Shown: positions 10,201 through 21,888, counted from the stretch's first letter. The stretch is 38,563 nt of DNA from Apostichopus parvimensis (GCA_000934455.1 KN885218.1:22554-61116); one strand, 5' to 3'. Notes: generated by a model from the sequence alone, not told the origin. A program made the numbers and translations.

Positions 10201-10936
10201 TCAAAATTTTGACATTATTGATCTCAACATTGTAGAAAATAATTTTTATGTAAAGTGGGGTGGATTGTATTATTCATTTTTTGTTATATGAATATTGCAA
10301 AAGATGTATAATTGCTGATATAGCTTTGTTATTTAAATATAGCATTTTAATTTAAATGTTTGTTCCCTAGCCCAGTTTTCATTTCTTACTTCAATTCCCA
10401 AATAACATATCACATCAAATAATCTTTCTCCTACTATAACCATGCAGGTAATGTGTTAATTAGTCAGTTCAAAATCTTACAATAGTACCTAACCTAAAAC
10501 TCACTTATTTGCTTATTTACTATATAGTGATGATACTAACATGTCATCCACATTCTACAAAAATTTGACATATTTGATCTCAACATTTTAGAAATTTGAA
10601 ACACTAATTTTTACATAAGGTGGGGGGGGGGGGGTTGTATTATTCCGTTTTTGTAATTTGAATATTTCACAAGATGTATAATTGGTGATTTAGCTTTATT
10701 TAAATATATAGCTTTGTTATTTAAATTTATGTTCCCTAGCACAGTTTTCAATTTTTACTTCAATTCCCAAATAACATATCACATCAAATAATCTTTCTCC
10801 TACTATTAATAACCATGCAGGCAATGTGTTAATTAGTCAGTTTAAAATCATACAATAGTACCTAACCTAAAACTCACTTATTTGCTTATTTACTATATAG
10901 TGATGATACTAACATGTCAACCATATTCTACAAAAC
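10201..10936. repeat. Tandem duplication, unit about 369 bp, two copies
   Basis: Copy 1 spans about 10201-10560 and copy 2 about 10561-10936. Shared landmarks include ATAACATATCACATCAAATA at 10402 and 10771, the AACCATGCAGG block, the ACCTAACCTAAAACTCACTT block and the ACATGTCA end. Identity is high in the second half and lower near the start. Copy 1 has GGGG at 10257-10260, whereas copy 2 has a 13-base G run at 10622-10634. Confidence 0.9.
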
Positions 10937-13270
10937 CACTTCCAATCAAGTGTGATTTTTCTCTCAAAAATTTAATCGACGTTAATATACCCTTGGACAT
11001 TCTTTTTCAAATATAACGGCAAAGTTTGTCATCCAAAAATGCATAAATAGAATTAAATAGAATAAATTCACAGCTATTCTAATTTTCTTCTCTCTGACAT
11101 AGATTCATATAGAACTTAACAAACAGAAGCCATGGTGCAGTTGTAATGGAGGGACAGGTTAGTGATTATAATTAGTACAAAATTAAATAGAATTTACTCA
11201 GTAGCTTTTTTTCAGTTCCTGAATAATAAAGTGGTGAGTCAAATTGAAATAAGCAAATCGACCCAATAAGTTTTAATAACCTGTCTATATAGTAACCCTA
11301 ACTTTGATATCTCTGAACACTTGCCATCTATTTCTACTGAACATTTTAATTTGTTTTTGCCCTGTTTATAGTTGAAAAATTTCCTATTTATCCATTTGTA
11401 TTAATGCCATATTTTATAATTTCACATAAGGTATCGTACCACAAACCTTGTATCATGTTTCCTTTCAACATATATACATGCTTTTCTTTGTGTGAGCATT
11501 AGCAAGGATTAAATTCAACACAGTTTCAGTAGGATCCATATCAATCCCATTGGCTCTTCACATCTGGGGAATGTCTTCAACAATTTGCAAGGTTTGGGGT
11601 TTCAAACTCCCATCAAATATCTGACAACATTTTGGATCTTAAAGAAAGATCACAGTGGGCAGAGGCGGTTCAAATGCTGCCGTAAGTAATAAACCTGTGA
11701 GATCAAAACTACATAAATTATGCATCTGTATTATCCTTGTATAATATCTTCAAACATTTGTGCAAACAAAAATAGTATCTTTTTTGCTCTGAAATTTTCT
11801 TTGATGAATCAGTATAGTCAAATAATGACCAAAGGAGTGAGTGAATGTGAATGAGCCTCCAGAAGAGGGGGGGGGGGGGGGGGGGGGAGGGCAATGAGTA
11901 GCAAATCATGCGTGAAGTTCACTGTACTTTGGCATATCACTAGCCCTTTGGTAGCATACTAATTTTAATAGATCCAGTAATATTTGCTATAATATTACTG
12001 TCTACATTAAAGAGTTGAAGATGCACAATACATCAACAGCTACTGTACCTCAACCAGTTTGGATCAGAGAAACTAAATGTGGTACACTCTTAACAGGCCT
12101 GTGCTTTTCTGTTCAAATTATTCACAAATTATATGACAAATTATATCAAACAATTTTTAAATGACTTCACTATTCTCTGTACACTCTCAGTGGTCAGGCC
12201 CTTCGTACAATTGCTTTTAATCAAATACAATCTTTTTTGGTGTTTTTTCTAGTCAGGTATTAAAATTAGCATCATTCTCTCTTTGTGAGAACACAAGCAA
12301 TTTCTGCCAAACGTTATTTACAAAACTCAGTAGGAGCTTATGCTGCTATATTGTCGAAAACAAAGATATTTTTTCAATTTGAACTTGAAGCTATACCTGC
12401 AATTTCATTTTAGAGTCAAAATTATCAGGCTGGAAAAATAAAAAGCACGCCTACATATTTCCAGTTTCTTCTGCATACAATTATCAGGCATTTCTCAACT
12501 ACTTCTTTTAATGTTATCCGATGGTTTTAGACTTCGTACATTCATACGAAAGTAAATAACCTTGTCAAATAATGATATTAAAAAGAAAACCAAACAAGGT
12601 GGAAAAACAACGTGTGCACACCCTCCCCCCCCCCCCCCCGGATTGAAATAAAACAGTTACGATACAGTTCTTGCTTGGAGATAAATCCAGCCGATTAAAT
12701 GAAGCGTGCTTAATAATCCTCGATCACCAAATAAATACTGCTACAAAATAAGAAAAATCAACCGAGCACGCAAACAAATTTTCCATCTACAATTCAGAGC
12801 ACATCCATCAGAACGAGGTGAATTTTAGGGAGATGTCTCTCTGAGGCAATGAAATGAAAACTGACTCGGGGAGAATTTACATAGCATTCTGCTTCTAAAA
12901 GGTTTCCATTAAGAAATCATCTCTGTCAGAAGTATTGGGGGAAAAAATGTACTTAATCTTTTTCATTTAATTTGGGAAAATTTTCATGATGGATTGCAGA
13001 GGTTATTAAACTAAAAGGACATGCACCTGAAATTATAAAAATTGTATAACAAACATGAATAACTACAGATAACTCCAAAATGATAATCCAACACAAACTG
13101 TAAACTGCCGTTTTGATAAAACTGCAGGGATTGGCACATTTAAGAACTGAAATATATCGGAAATTAAAAAAAAAAAATCGGTCTGTAGTAAAATTAACTT
13201 CTTCTATCAAAGTTAATTTCATAATTCCGAAAATATTTCGTATCGAAAATGTACTCCACATGTAGCTAAT
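10937..13270. other. Anonymous AT-rich stretch with long poly-G and poly-C runs
   Basis: No coding or RNA gene was supported. Notable items are a 21-base G run at 11867-11887 and a 15-base C run at 12625-12639. The interval 12780-12930 is slightly less AT-rich than its surroundings, but I see no recognisable motif. Confidence 0.55.
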
Positions 13271-13519
13271 CAGGGGTGCAATTCACTATTATTTAGTTTT
13301 GTTGAAAATATGGCAAGAATAAATTCTTTTTGTGCCAAGTAAGAGAGAGAGAAGATTATGGGGGGGGGGAACATACGAGGGTGGGAGTGAGGGTCACACA
13401 GAGTGGGGTGGTACGTAATAATTGGCAGCGATTTGGTAGAGTTGGTGAGAGGAGTTGGTGGAGGATGAAAAGTTCATGGACAATTCTTTACCAACTCTCC
13501 TAGAGTGCAATCCGCCCTG
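13271..13519. mobile_element. Possible small MITE with CAGGG ends
   Basis: The left end CAGGGGTGCAATTCACTA and the reverse-complemented right end CAGGGCGGATTGCACTCTA share CAGGG and a TGCA/CACT block with a small indel. A second inner inverted repeat around GAGTTGGT / ACCAACTC supports a folded element. No clear target-site duplication was found, so the call is tentative; hAT-like MITEs often begin CAGGG. Confidence 0.3.
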
Positions 13520-15416
13520 TTCATGCTTCAAATGTTATTTTCTTCATCTGTTCTTTAATTCGGTGATTAAAATCTGTAAATCTTCTAATTTTAAGGCAGA
13601 CTAAATGTTACTTAATTTGGTCAATTTTAGCAATCTCGTCTTTCGGAAACTTTTGACGTATCTAGCTAAGACGATAGGAAACGATGAAAAAGGTAAAAAA
13701 AATAAAATACCTTCCCAAAATATACTATTTACCAGAAAAACAATCACGTATTAAAGAAACATACTGTACTTTTAATAGGACGTTGCGTAGATGGAATGAG
13801 GCAATGTATTATCAAAATTGAACCTTCTCTGAATTAAAATCTAAATTACATAATTTGTGATATTTTTATGTGAATTATCAATGGTAATAAGAAACTTTAC
13901 CTTCTTTCGTCTAGACATTTCCTTCTGTACGATAGTGTTCCGTCAAATCGAAGAAGAGATATTTAATATAAAAGTTCCAAGGTAACGATAATAAAGATGG
14001 ACAAACAGGGTCGGCAAAATTTTGCTGTTGTTTATTAAAAGGTTATAGAAACAATGAAATCCGCTGTTTGATCGACTTCTACTACGATAACAGACAGACT
14101 TATATCCAAATGAAATAACCACAAGATGCAAGAATATTCCCCCCGAAAACAGACCAAAAATCAATCGCAAAAAGCCATCGAAACGTTTTTCATTTGCCTT
14201 CTTGTAAAGATGATGAGCCCTTGGCTGGCTGGTCCATAAAAATCTAAATGACAGCTCTGAAATGAGTGGGCCAGCGCTCCTTGCTTATCTCACAAAGATA
14301 TCGCTCTCCCTTGTTCTCATTGGACACAGATTACCACCTTTTTCTGGTTTTTAACAAACTCTTGTTTTCGAGTCGACTGCAAATCACACATTGCATGCCG
14401 ATGCTACAGCAGTCATAGAAAGTGTAAGTGGCTACTCTTAATTGTATACAACCAGATGCAATGTTGTTATTATGCACTGCAGCAGCAAGAGTCTGGTGAG
14501 TGCGTGCGTACGTCTGTGCATGTGTGTGAGTGTGTGTGTGTGCCTTCTACCGAAGCTCATAAATTATTGCTGACTGATCACAGGGCAGCAGCAGACAGCG
14601 ATACAGTGGCTAAGATATCATCTCATTGATTCCCTAACCTGTTATTCCTTTCTCCTCTGTGATCATGATGATGATGCTGGTGGTGGTGGTTCTCGGCTAT
14701 TTCATGAGGCTAATCAGATACACTGGAAGCATGTGTTGCAGCTATAAAGCAGCACTTGATCAAAATGAGTGCAAATGTGTAGATCAAAGCTAGTTTGTCT
14801 GACTGGGTATTATATGGTTGAGCAGTTTACTACAGGTGTAATCACCTTGTTGTATAGTAGCTGTAGAAACAGGTTGTTAATAATAAAATGCTAAAAAATA
14901 AAGCTTGCAGGTATTCTGGAAAAGTGGGTTGGACAAGTTGGACATATTAGGAATAGTTACATCCAATCAGAGTCTTTAATACCAGGGTAGATCATGAATA
15001 TTTATTGACCTACAATTGTGTATTTTTTTTCCCCTTTCTTTCCGCTCGTGTCAGTGTGTTTTTTCAGCAAAATTCAACTTTTTTCTTTCAATTTTTTTAA
15101 TCCTTTCAACTCTTTTTAAATTCTATTTCTCATACATGACTATAGAGGGTGATATACCAACAACACAATAGGACCAAAACGTTATTCTGGATTGACCCTA
15201 TTCCTTTTCCCCACCAACCATTTGTGTTTGGTGGTTATTAAAAGAAAGAATTTCAGCTGACAAGTTACACTTCCGACAAGTGTAAGAGATTGGATTTGAG
15301 GATGGGATCAGCTCAGTATTAAATAACATTTGGTCTTTCAGGGGACCTGCATGCATGCATGGTTCTATCGTGGGTGATCTATTCTCACAAGTACTGATCT
15401 GTGTTGATTCCACTCT
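13520..15416. other. Anonymous stretch with short simple repeats
   Basis: No gene was supported. Simple repeats include a TG-rich tract at 14500-14543 and adjacent TGA and TGG trinucleotide runs at 14664-14691. The segment 14215-14345 has fewer homopolymers than its neighbours and carries an ATTGG (inverted CCAAT) at 14318-14322. It could be a regulatory or conserved element, but the sequence alone does not show that. Confidence 0.45.
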
Positions 15417-15434
15417 CAATCAATCAATCAATGA
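15415..15434. repeat. ATCA tetranucleotide repeat
   Basis: TCAATCAATCAATCAATG is a short four-base microsatellite. Confidence 0.8.
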
Positions 15435-15643
15435 AATGACAGAATTGAACAAAGGTATTGATGGGTGTAAAACATAAATAAACAACCAAACAAACAAGAG
15501 GATATATCAACAAATTTTGCATGAAATGTACCTCAAATTTAACAAGATACACAGGAGGGGTAGGGATATTTATTTATGAAACAATCTGCCCCTGCTAATT
15601 TATACTATAGTAAAATAATACCACTGACAATTTCTAATGTTAA

Positions 15644-15887
15644 AGGTAGTCAGTATAGGCCCCAAATTATAGCACGCTATGTTTGCTAGAAGTTTTCAAA
15701 AAGTACTTTCCTGGAGGTCTTTACTCTCCAAATTGTTCTCAGACATTTTTTAAGGAACACACAAGATGACTGAATGTCCCAGTGAGGAAAATTTCCTCAA
15801 AGGTTGTAATAAAAACAGTTTAAGAATTTTGACCAAAGGTGACCATATTTGAATATCTAGCATATTTGGGGCCAATGCAGCATACCT
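15644..15887. mobile_element. TTAA-flanked MITE, copy 2
   Basis: A 244-bp non-coding element sits between TTAA at 15640-15643 and TTAA at 15888-15891. The left end reads AGGTAGTCAGTATAGGCCCC and then AAAT. The right end, reverse-complemented, reads AGGTATGCTGCATTGGCCCC and then AAAT; the first five bases and the GGCCCCAAAT block match exactly. It has the same architecture as 1879-2119. There is no transposase frame; the piggyBac and Kolobok superfamilies both duplicate TTAA. Confidence 0.7.
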
Positions 15888-16674
15888 TTAAACAGGGATC
15901 TGTAATAATTAAACGTTGCAATGGATCAAAATAATTGGTTGAAATTACGAAAATCCAGCTTTTGTAGATTATGTCATGGGTATCGACTGTAAATTGAAAG
16001 TGAGGGCAGTAGATTGGAATTGATCTCATTAAAGGTTTTAGTATTAACAGTATGAAACTTACATTGACTATAGGCAAAGAGTGCAATTGTTGATTGGAGA
16101 CAGGTAGGTGAATAGTACGATAATTTTGTGTGTCTATGATGGTGGTGCATCTAACCACTTGTGTAATGCTATATGAATCACATACTGAGGAGGATTATAC
16201 ACACTGTTCAAATGGCACAATTATGCAACCATTTTCTGATTACCTGGGGAAACATTTCAAGAATGTAATGTTTACTATTGTGCCATCCATGAATAACAAG
16301 AGTGGATTTCATACCAATTGCAAACAACAAGGGAGTCCTTCACTTTTGAACATTTTTATGACAAGATTGTCTAAACCTGATGCACGGGAAAAGAGGGTAT
16401 ATATTTAAATACCTCACGGTTCCATGAGAATTTCCCCATGGTTAAAAAGAGTTCCTTCGACAATTTATCACCATTTGATTAAATTACAGCTCTGCCAATC
16501 CTCCCCGGAATGACCAAAATTAAATTGAGATGACAGGTAAAGCAGTGAGATTCACACTGGTATCTTTAATTGTCTGTTTACTCAAACCGTTAATGAAACT
16601 AAATGCCTCTCAATTTGATTAGAAAAATAAATAAGAAAACCTCTTCTCGCTATCTCTCTCTGTCGGTCGTGCAG
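15888..16674. other. Anonymous non-coding stretch
   Basis: Two overlapping open frames of about 110 codons (minus) and 92 codons (plus) lie near 15820-16408. The minus frame runs through the MITE end, and neither shows a domain, so both are treated as chance frames. Confidence 0.45.
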
Positions 16675-16809
16675 ATGACGAGACCGCAGAGTGGAGAGGG
16701 AATACGAAAGTGCAACTTGAGGAGCGATTTTCCTTGGTTTTGCTCCGCGAACGATTCGATTAAAGTCATCTGGAAACGATCGAAAACCGATGAGGAAACC
16801 TCTTTTTAA
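16675..16809 (+). CDS. Candidate short coding exon, unidentified
   Basis: A pyrimidine-rich stretch ending in GTGCAG, a plausible splice acceptor, directly precedes ATG at 16675. The frame runs 44 codons to TAA at 16807-16809. The segment is richer in CpG and less AT-rich than its surroundings, and its predicted peptide is charged (MTRPQSGEGIRKCNLRSDF and on). No domain is recognised. It could be a terminal exon, a small ORF or chance; nothing nearby supports a gene model. Confidence 0.15.
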   Translation: MTRPQSGEGIRKCNLRSDFPWFCSANDSIKVIWKRSKTDEETSF

Positions 16810-17180
16810 GGAGACTATTAACTCTATTTAACCTAATTTACCCGACACATGAAGCTCCAATGTGAAGAAAAAGTATGTGCTTGCGGTCAAATTAAGGCAA
16901 AGAATAATAAGAACCATTTGGAAATTACTAGGTCAAGGAATATTTGAGGTTCAATCTCCCTTGTATTAATATAGGCGCCAAGGGAGAGAGAGGCCAGGGC
17001 CATAAGGAAATGAGATTGAAAACAAAATGGTTTATTTTATACCTGGTTATCATTAATTAATTAATTAAAACTGAAACAAAGTTGCAGCAGAATACAGTAG
17101 CATGTATATGAGTACAAGTAGAATTCCTCTTGCATGGTGGGAGTACAAGTGTGATTATATTCTGACTCTAAAATAAATAA

Positions 17181-17245
17181 ATAAAAATGAGATAAATATA
17201 GCGCCAAATCAGTAGACAAAAGTCACTGGTCAAGGCGCTCTATAG
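17181..17245 (-). mobile_element. LINE 3' end, minus strand
   Basis: The minus-strand sequence GAGCGCCTTGACCAGTGACT, then TTTGTCTACTGATTTGGCGC, matches the 3' tail of the LINE at 34461-34500 almost base for base. It is followed on the minus strand by an ATTT-rich simple tail. AGCGCC and GGCGCT (17200-17205 and 17234-17239) form a short stem. Only the last 65 bp or so are present, a severe 5' truncation. Confidence 0.75.
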
Positions 17246-18979
17246 ATGCATGTGTGAGTACAATAGTATCGTTACCAGCTTTCCAGAATTACACTCCAAG
17301 CAGCGAGTATACAATTGACAAATCTTAAAGTACTGATTTACATACTTGTCTGCTGTTTAATATCCATAACAATATTTCACACGTTTCGAAATTTACCTTA
17401 TGAGCCTTTTAAATCTGCAATTTCCAATGTCGATTTAATCCTTCCATGCAACTGTTAATCAGGTTGCAGCCAATCTAACTTAAAGTTTAAAATTTCAAGT
17501 ATCATTCATCTTGGGTTGATCATTACTTCTGTCTTAGCAACGGTACTACACCTTTTCTACAATAAATTATCAAACTAAATAGCTTACATAAAATTATATT
17601 CATGTTGTTTTTTTTTTATATAATCTAACAGATTCATTTTGAGAAAGTTGATGACACAAGCTCATTTTCCTTTCTTGTCAATCAAACATAAACTAAACCA
17701 AATGTACCATATAGCCATCTCACCTGAATTATGTCCTTAGTTTTCGCCTTTCTTTCATACAACGACATTGGAACGAGGATGTTCTTTCTCTAATCGTAGT
17801 GTGGATGTTGTGATATTATGCATCTGGTTCTTTGAAGGTTAGTGAAGGCCCTGAGGATGCTTAACGCTTGGGTTACACGCATGTACTTTCTACTGCACGC
17901 ATCATTTAACTATCAATATGGCCGAAAGGTGACTGCTGTCTGTGTTGTGTATGTACACATAACCGTATCACTCTGGTACATGATTTTGACTTAATAACCA
18001 AGTTTGCATTGGGAGCTAGCTGAAGTTTGACGAGGGAGTATATATACTAAGCTTTTGAACGACAAATGAAAATGGCAGTCGGTATAAACTGCCCTTCTGT
18101 GAAAATGCACGTAGCCTATTCGCGTTAAAAACTGTCTATCAAAGTTTTTCTTTGAAAGATTTTGTCAAAATTTGCAATTTGGTAACAATTAAAATTTTTC
18201 AGGATGAATTTCATTTTATTTTTGAATGTCCAGCAGTTTCAAAGGAGCTGCAAAATATTTGCCATTTAGTTTTATATCAGGAATAGACAAATATCTTTGA
18301 AAATGGAATTTCTTTTCAAAGCTATGAAAAGTAAATTAATTCTTAAGAAATTATGTACATTCTGCCATCAATTCATTAAACATTAAATATTATCCATAGA
18401 ATTATTGTTAGTTGCTGATACCATTTGGTTTATGACCTCTGTTTAAGTAAAAGAAGGTTCTGTAACTTGATGTAATATTTTTTTTTCTTTTTTCGTCCTC
18501 CAGAGTCTAATTTCTATCTTGTACTCATTGACCATTGGTTAAATACCAGGTTTGATGAAAACTAATTTGTAAGAAACTATTTATTTTTTAAAGCACTCAC
18601 TGTATTACTATGTTATTGTTACACAGAGGCATCGAGACCCAGGTCGGGGCCCTATGGGACCGGGGATGATTATGTCTCCAGGCCCCATACAGTGTGACTC
18701 TTCATATTTTTTGAGGTACCGTATTCAATATATACAGTATACAATAAGGAAACATTGTTTTCATCCAATGTATTCCTTGACCCACCATTATTTAAAAAGT
18801 TATTGTTTAGTCCCTGATACTTTGTCAGAGGAATTGTTTGAGAGTAAATTGAAACTGATACAGCTGTTCTTTAAACGCTGTATTTTGCACTGATTTTCGC
18901 AACAATATGGTGCGTTCATACAGAGGTTTGTGTTAGGTAATTGTAATCTGGTGTACCTGAATATGTTCCCTATCACACT
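17246..18979. other. Anonymous AT-rich stretch
   Basis: No gene was supported across about 1.7 kb. T-runs occur near 17606 and 18478. Around 18630-18685 there is a GC-richer patch with repeated GGCCC/GGGCC, but it has no paired boundary. Confidence 0.5.
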
Positions 18980-19065
18980 GAGTCCATTCAAACTGCACTA
19001 CCAATGATAGCATCAAGCAAATGAGTCCATCCAAACTGCACTACCAATGATAGCATCAAGCAAAA
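18980..19065. repeat. Tandem duplication, unit 43 bp, two copies
   Basis: GAGTCCATTCAAACTGCACT begins at 18980 and GAGTCCATCCAAACTGCACT at 19023. The remainder of each unit (ACCAATGATAGCATCAAGCA and on) is identical. Only one substitution is seen, so the duplication is recent. Confidence 0.95.
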
Positions 19066-19873
19066 TCTGGTATGGTTTGCAAATTAATTATACAAATAAA
19101 AAGTTTGCTTAAATTTGGCTGTGGAACTTCAACTCTTCTGCATTATGGATTAAACTGTATAAACTGTATAATGTAACAATAAAGACATATGTTGAAGCAA
19201 AAACAAGCATTCTAGGAATATATGTATCCATCATGAGTTAAAGTAATAATTGATATTTTTCTGCATGTGGCATACATGTGTACACAAACAACCTTGTAGA
19301 GTGAATATTTACAAAGAATATTAAATGTATTCATATCAATATCAAAACTAGGACCCCCCCCCCAAAAAAAATCAATGTTTTGAGACCTTCAAATTAGCAG
19401 TCATGCGGTCTACACGAAGCGTCGGCATGGATCGATCTGTTGTCTTTCTATATAATGTACATATTGAGGAAAAATAGACCAACAAAAGAGGTTAACTGAT
19501 GATACTATAGACCGACAGACTTAAGACGATCGATAATAATGATTCCAATCCGTGAGCCCTGCTTCTATAATATAAAGTATATAACTATGACTAGAACTTC
19601 TGGCTATGTTATGAACCTGCAGAGATATCATGTTACAAACAATTTATGAAATTTTGGCAAAATGTAATCTAATTATTAAAAAGGTAGCTTGGGAATTCAA
19701 GTGTAGAATCATACAAATATATGTAAGTAGTACTTACATGATTTGTGTGGCATTTATTTTCATTAGAGCTTCAGGGTGGATGAAGGAGCCCGTATATATG
19801 TGTGGTGCAGCTGATGTAAATACACAAATCTAATTGTGGCGATATATTTTAGAAAGTATGGTCTAGACAACAC
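19066..19873. other. Anonymous AT-rich stretch
   Basis: Nothing supportable was seen beyond a short C run next to an A run near 19354-19370. One 67-codon frame (19630-19833) has no features of a real gene. Confidence 0.5.
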
Positions 19874-19950
19874 GGGGGGGGGGGGGAAGTGGGGGGTGTC
19901 GCACCCCCAATAATTTGGTCGCTGTCGGCAAATTTTGGGGGGGTATAAAT
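19874..19950. repeat. G-rich hairpin remnant, likely transposon-derived
   Basis: A 13-base G run is followed by GGGGGTG-TCG-CACCCCC (19892-19908), a perfect 7-bp-arm hairpin, then AATAATTTGGTCGCTGTCGG and another G run. The composition resembles the GC-rich subterminal parts of the CAGTGGCG elements elsewhere in the window, but no terminus is visible. It is probably a degraded fragment. Confidence 0.4.
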
Positions 19951-20211
19951 AGAGAATTTCTCTGCAATTGGGTATATAATTATAGTACTATATGAATATC
20001 AAACTGATATAAAATGTAGGTCCTTTTAGATGCAACACAAACTGCACACCGGCCTCAGCAGGCCTGCTCAGAGATCAGATAGCTGTGATGTATGTACCCT
20101 GGTCAATACTTCTCTGACATTTTTGGATGCAATGAATTTCTGAATACATATTATTAAATATGATTACACTATCAGTCATTTCATTTCAAAGCAAACTTGA
20201 AATTCATGACC

Positions 20212-20270
20212 GATCGATCGATCGACTGATCGAGTGACAGATCTAAGGATTGATCAATCAATCGATGGTT
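20212..20270. repeat. GATC/GATTGATC simple repeat
   Basis: Repeated CGATCGATCGATCGA is followed by degenerate GATTGATCAATCAATCGAT. It is largely self-complementary, so it is both a microsatellite and a palindrome-rich patch. Confidence 0.75.
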
Positions 20271-20294
20271 TAAGCACTCATGAATCTCAAGAAT

Positions 20295-20316
20295 TGATTG
20301 TTTCAAAAAACAATCA
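20295..20316. repeat. Perfect 9-bp inverted repeat
   Basis: TGATTGTTT, loop CAAA, AAACAATCA. It has no oligo-T context that would mark a terminator, and its role is unknown. Confidence 0.7.
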
Positions 20317-21456
20317 TCTTATATTAATTTCATCAGTATTGCATCCTAATATGCTAGACAGTCAAATTATGGTCACTATAATGCCCAAATTTCAACGTTA
20401 AGCAATTTATTTTGCGTTTTGATTTAATGAGACATGTTGGACCCAATCATCTATGTCTGGAAATAGTTATACGGAGGATCAAAGACTGTATAGGAATGTT
20501 CTATTGAAAACTGTAAAAACATCGCTTTAAAGTCAAATGATCATTGTCAAAATTGTCAAAAGACTTATATAATTGTCACTTACTTCTACAAACAATGAAA
20601 CTAACAGCATGTGACTAAAGTTGACTAATTCTCAGGAATATCAGCAGCACAATAACTTACAAATGTATCATACCTTAAACTGGTACTTTTTTATGCAAAT
20701 CTTTCTAGAAAAGAACACAGTTTATACAGTTAATCAGAACCCATATCTACTGTTTCTGTTGCTTGAATGTTTATGTACGACCATACAAGACAAAGAAATC
20801 TCCAAAGGACTTTGTATTTTTTTAATGTCTCTTGCAAACTGAATGCTCAACTTCTTTCACAGCAATATAGACCTAACATTCGATATACAATAAACTTCAT
20901 CGTCAAGTTAGCGATACGATCAAATTTATAAATATTCCGCTCGATCAAACAAAGGCCCATCCAATCATTTCTTCCTCTTAACCACTATTTTGTTTCTTTA
21001 TAAACATCAAAGGTTACTTAACGATTATAGTAATTAACAATTGCATTAACTTTATATCACAAATGTAAATTTGTCACGCATCTGGGATATGGTTTAATAC
21101 ATTAGTATTTATTTGCATGGTAGCACACAGAAACCAACGTTTTCAAATGCAAACAATTTTTATTTATAAATATTATTAGCATTCAAATATTCAACTTGAT
21201 CAGTTTAAAAGCTAATGGACGGCATTGTAATGAGACTTTATCATAAAGTGCTACTACTTTGCCGCACTCAATGAACTGTGGCTATCCCAATACAACTGGC
21301 ACGGAAACATCCTCGAGAGAATTGCATTCAATTCACAGTCACAGAAACTATAGGATTCATTTAGAAAAACATGATCACTTAATACATCAACTGTATGCAT
21401 GTTATAATTAAACATGACTGTGTCAGATGTGGAAACGGAAGATATATCAGGTTTTT
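20317..21456. other. Anonymous AT-rich stretch
   Basis: No gene was supported. The 131-codon minus-strand frame that ends at 21254 is driven at its start by the hammerhead-like repeat (21457-21660) and then reads into plain AT-rich DNA. Confidence 0.5.
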
Positions 21457-21481
21457 TTTCGTCCTGGTTGAGACTCATCAG
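21457..21481 (-). ncRNA. Hammerhead-ribozyme-like catalytic core
   Basis: On the minus strand the core reads CTGATGA (21481-21475), a stem II hairpin GTCT-CAACCA-GGAC (21474-21461), then GAAA (21460-21457). These are the two invariant hammerhead boxes with a four-pair stem II including one G-U pair. Downstream the sequence is a run of A then CCTGATATATC, so stem III and the cleavage triplet are unclear. Upstream lies a small hairpin AGGG-TTTGCT-CCCT (21490-21503), possibly part of stem I. About 130 bp upstream on the same strand a GAAACCCTGTAC block (21581-21592) resembles the GAAAC / short loop / GTA part of a minimal stem III. This may be a decayed second core in a dimeric arrangement. A long spurious frame crosses the motif (LMSLNQDE). 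Confidence 0.5.
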
Positions 21482-21851
21482 GCGAAGATAGGGAGCAAAC
21501 CCTGGATGTCTTATTACAGACGTTAGTCCATACGTAGCAGCTTGGCCTGCGAGATATACTCTGTAGCGAAGGTGTAATTTGTACAGGGTTTCGGTCTTTC
21601 CTTCACCGAAGACACAAATAGTACAAAACCAGCTGTGAAATTTCTGCAATTTCTGCTGTGTTGTTCTTTAAAAAGAATGGAATTATAACATGGAATTGCT
21701 GTAGAATTACTAAGGCTTTAGGGAGACCAGTAAAAACTTCCAATAAACTCATAAACATGACAGTACTATATATATATGTGTCAACATTATGTGGTCTCTC
21801 TTTCAGTTCATCTACAATGCAGCGTTATTATTATTTTTTGGAGTAATATCC

Positions 21852-21888
21852 AAGAAGAATCCATTTGTATTAGATATGGATTCTTCTT
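21852..21888. repeat. Perfect hairpin, 13-bp arms
   Basis: AAGAAGAATCCAT at 21852-21864 is the exact reverse complement of ATGGATTCTTCTT at 21876-21888, with an 11-base loop. The right arm runs into a T-rich stretch. No gene or element boundary explains it. Confidence 0.9.

Noticed and set aside
18488..18515. GGACGAAAA on the minus strand, resembling the second hammerhead box
   Set aside because: No CUGANGA box precedes a pairing stem.
21254..21649. 131-codon minus-strand frame (contains LMSLNQDE)
   Set aside because: Its first part is the translation of the hammerhead-like repeat; the remainder has no domain.
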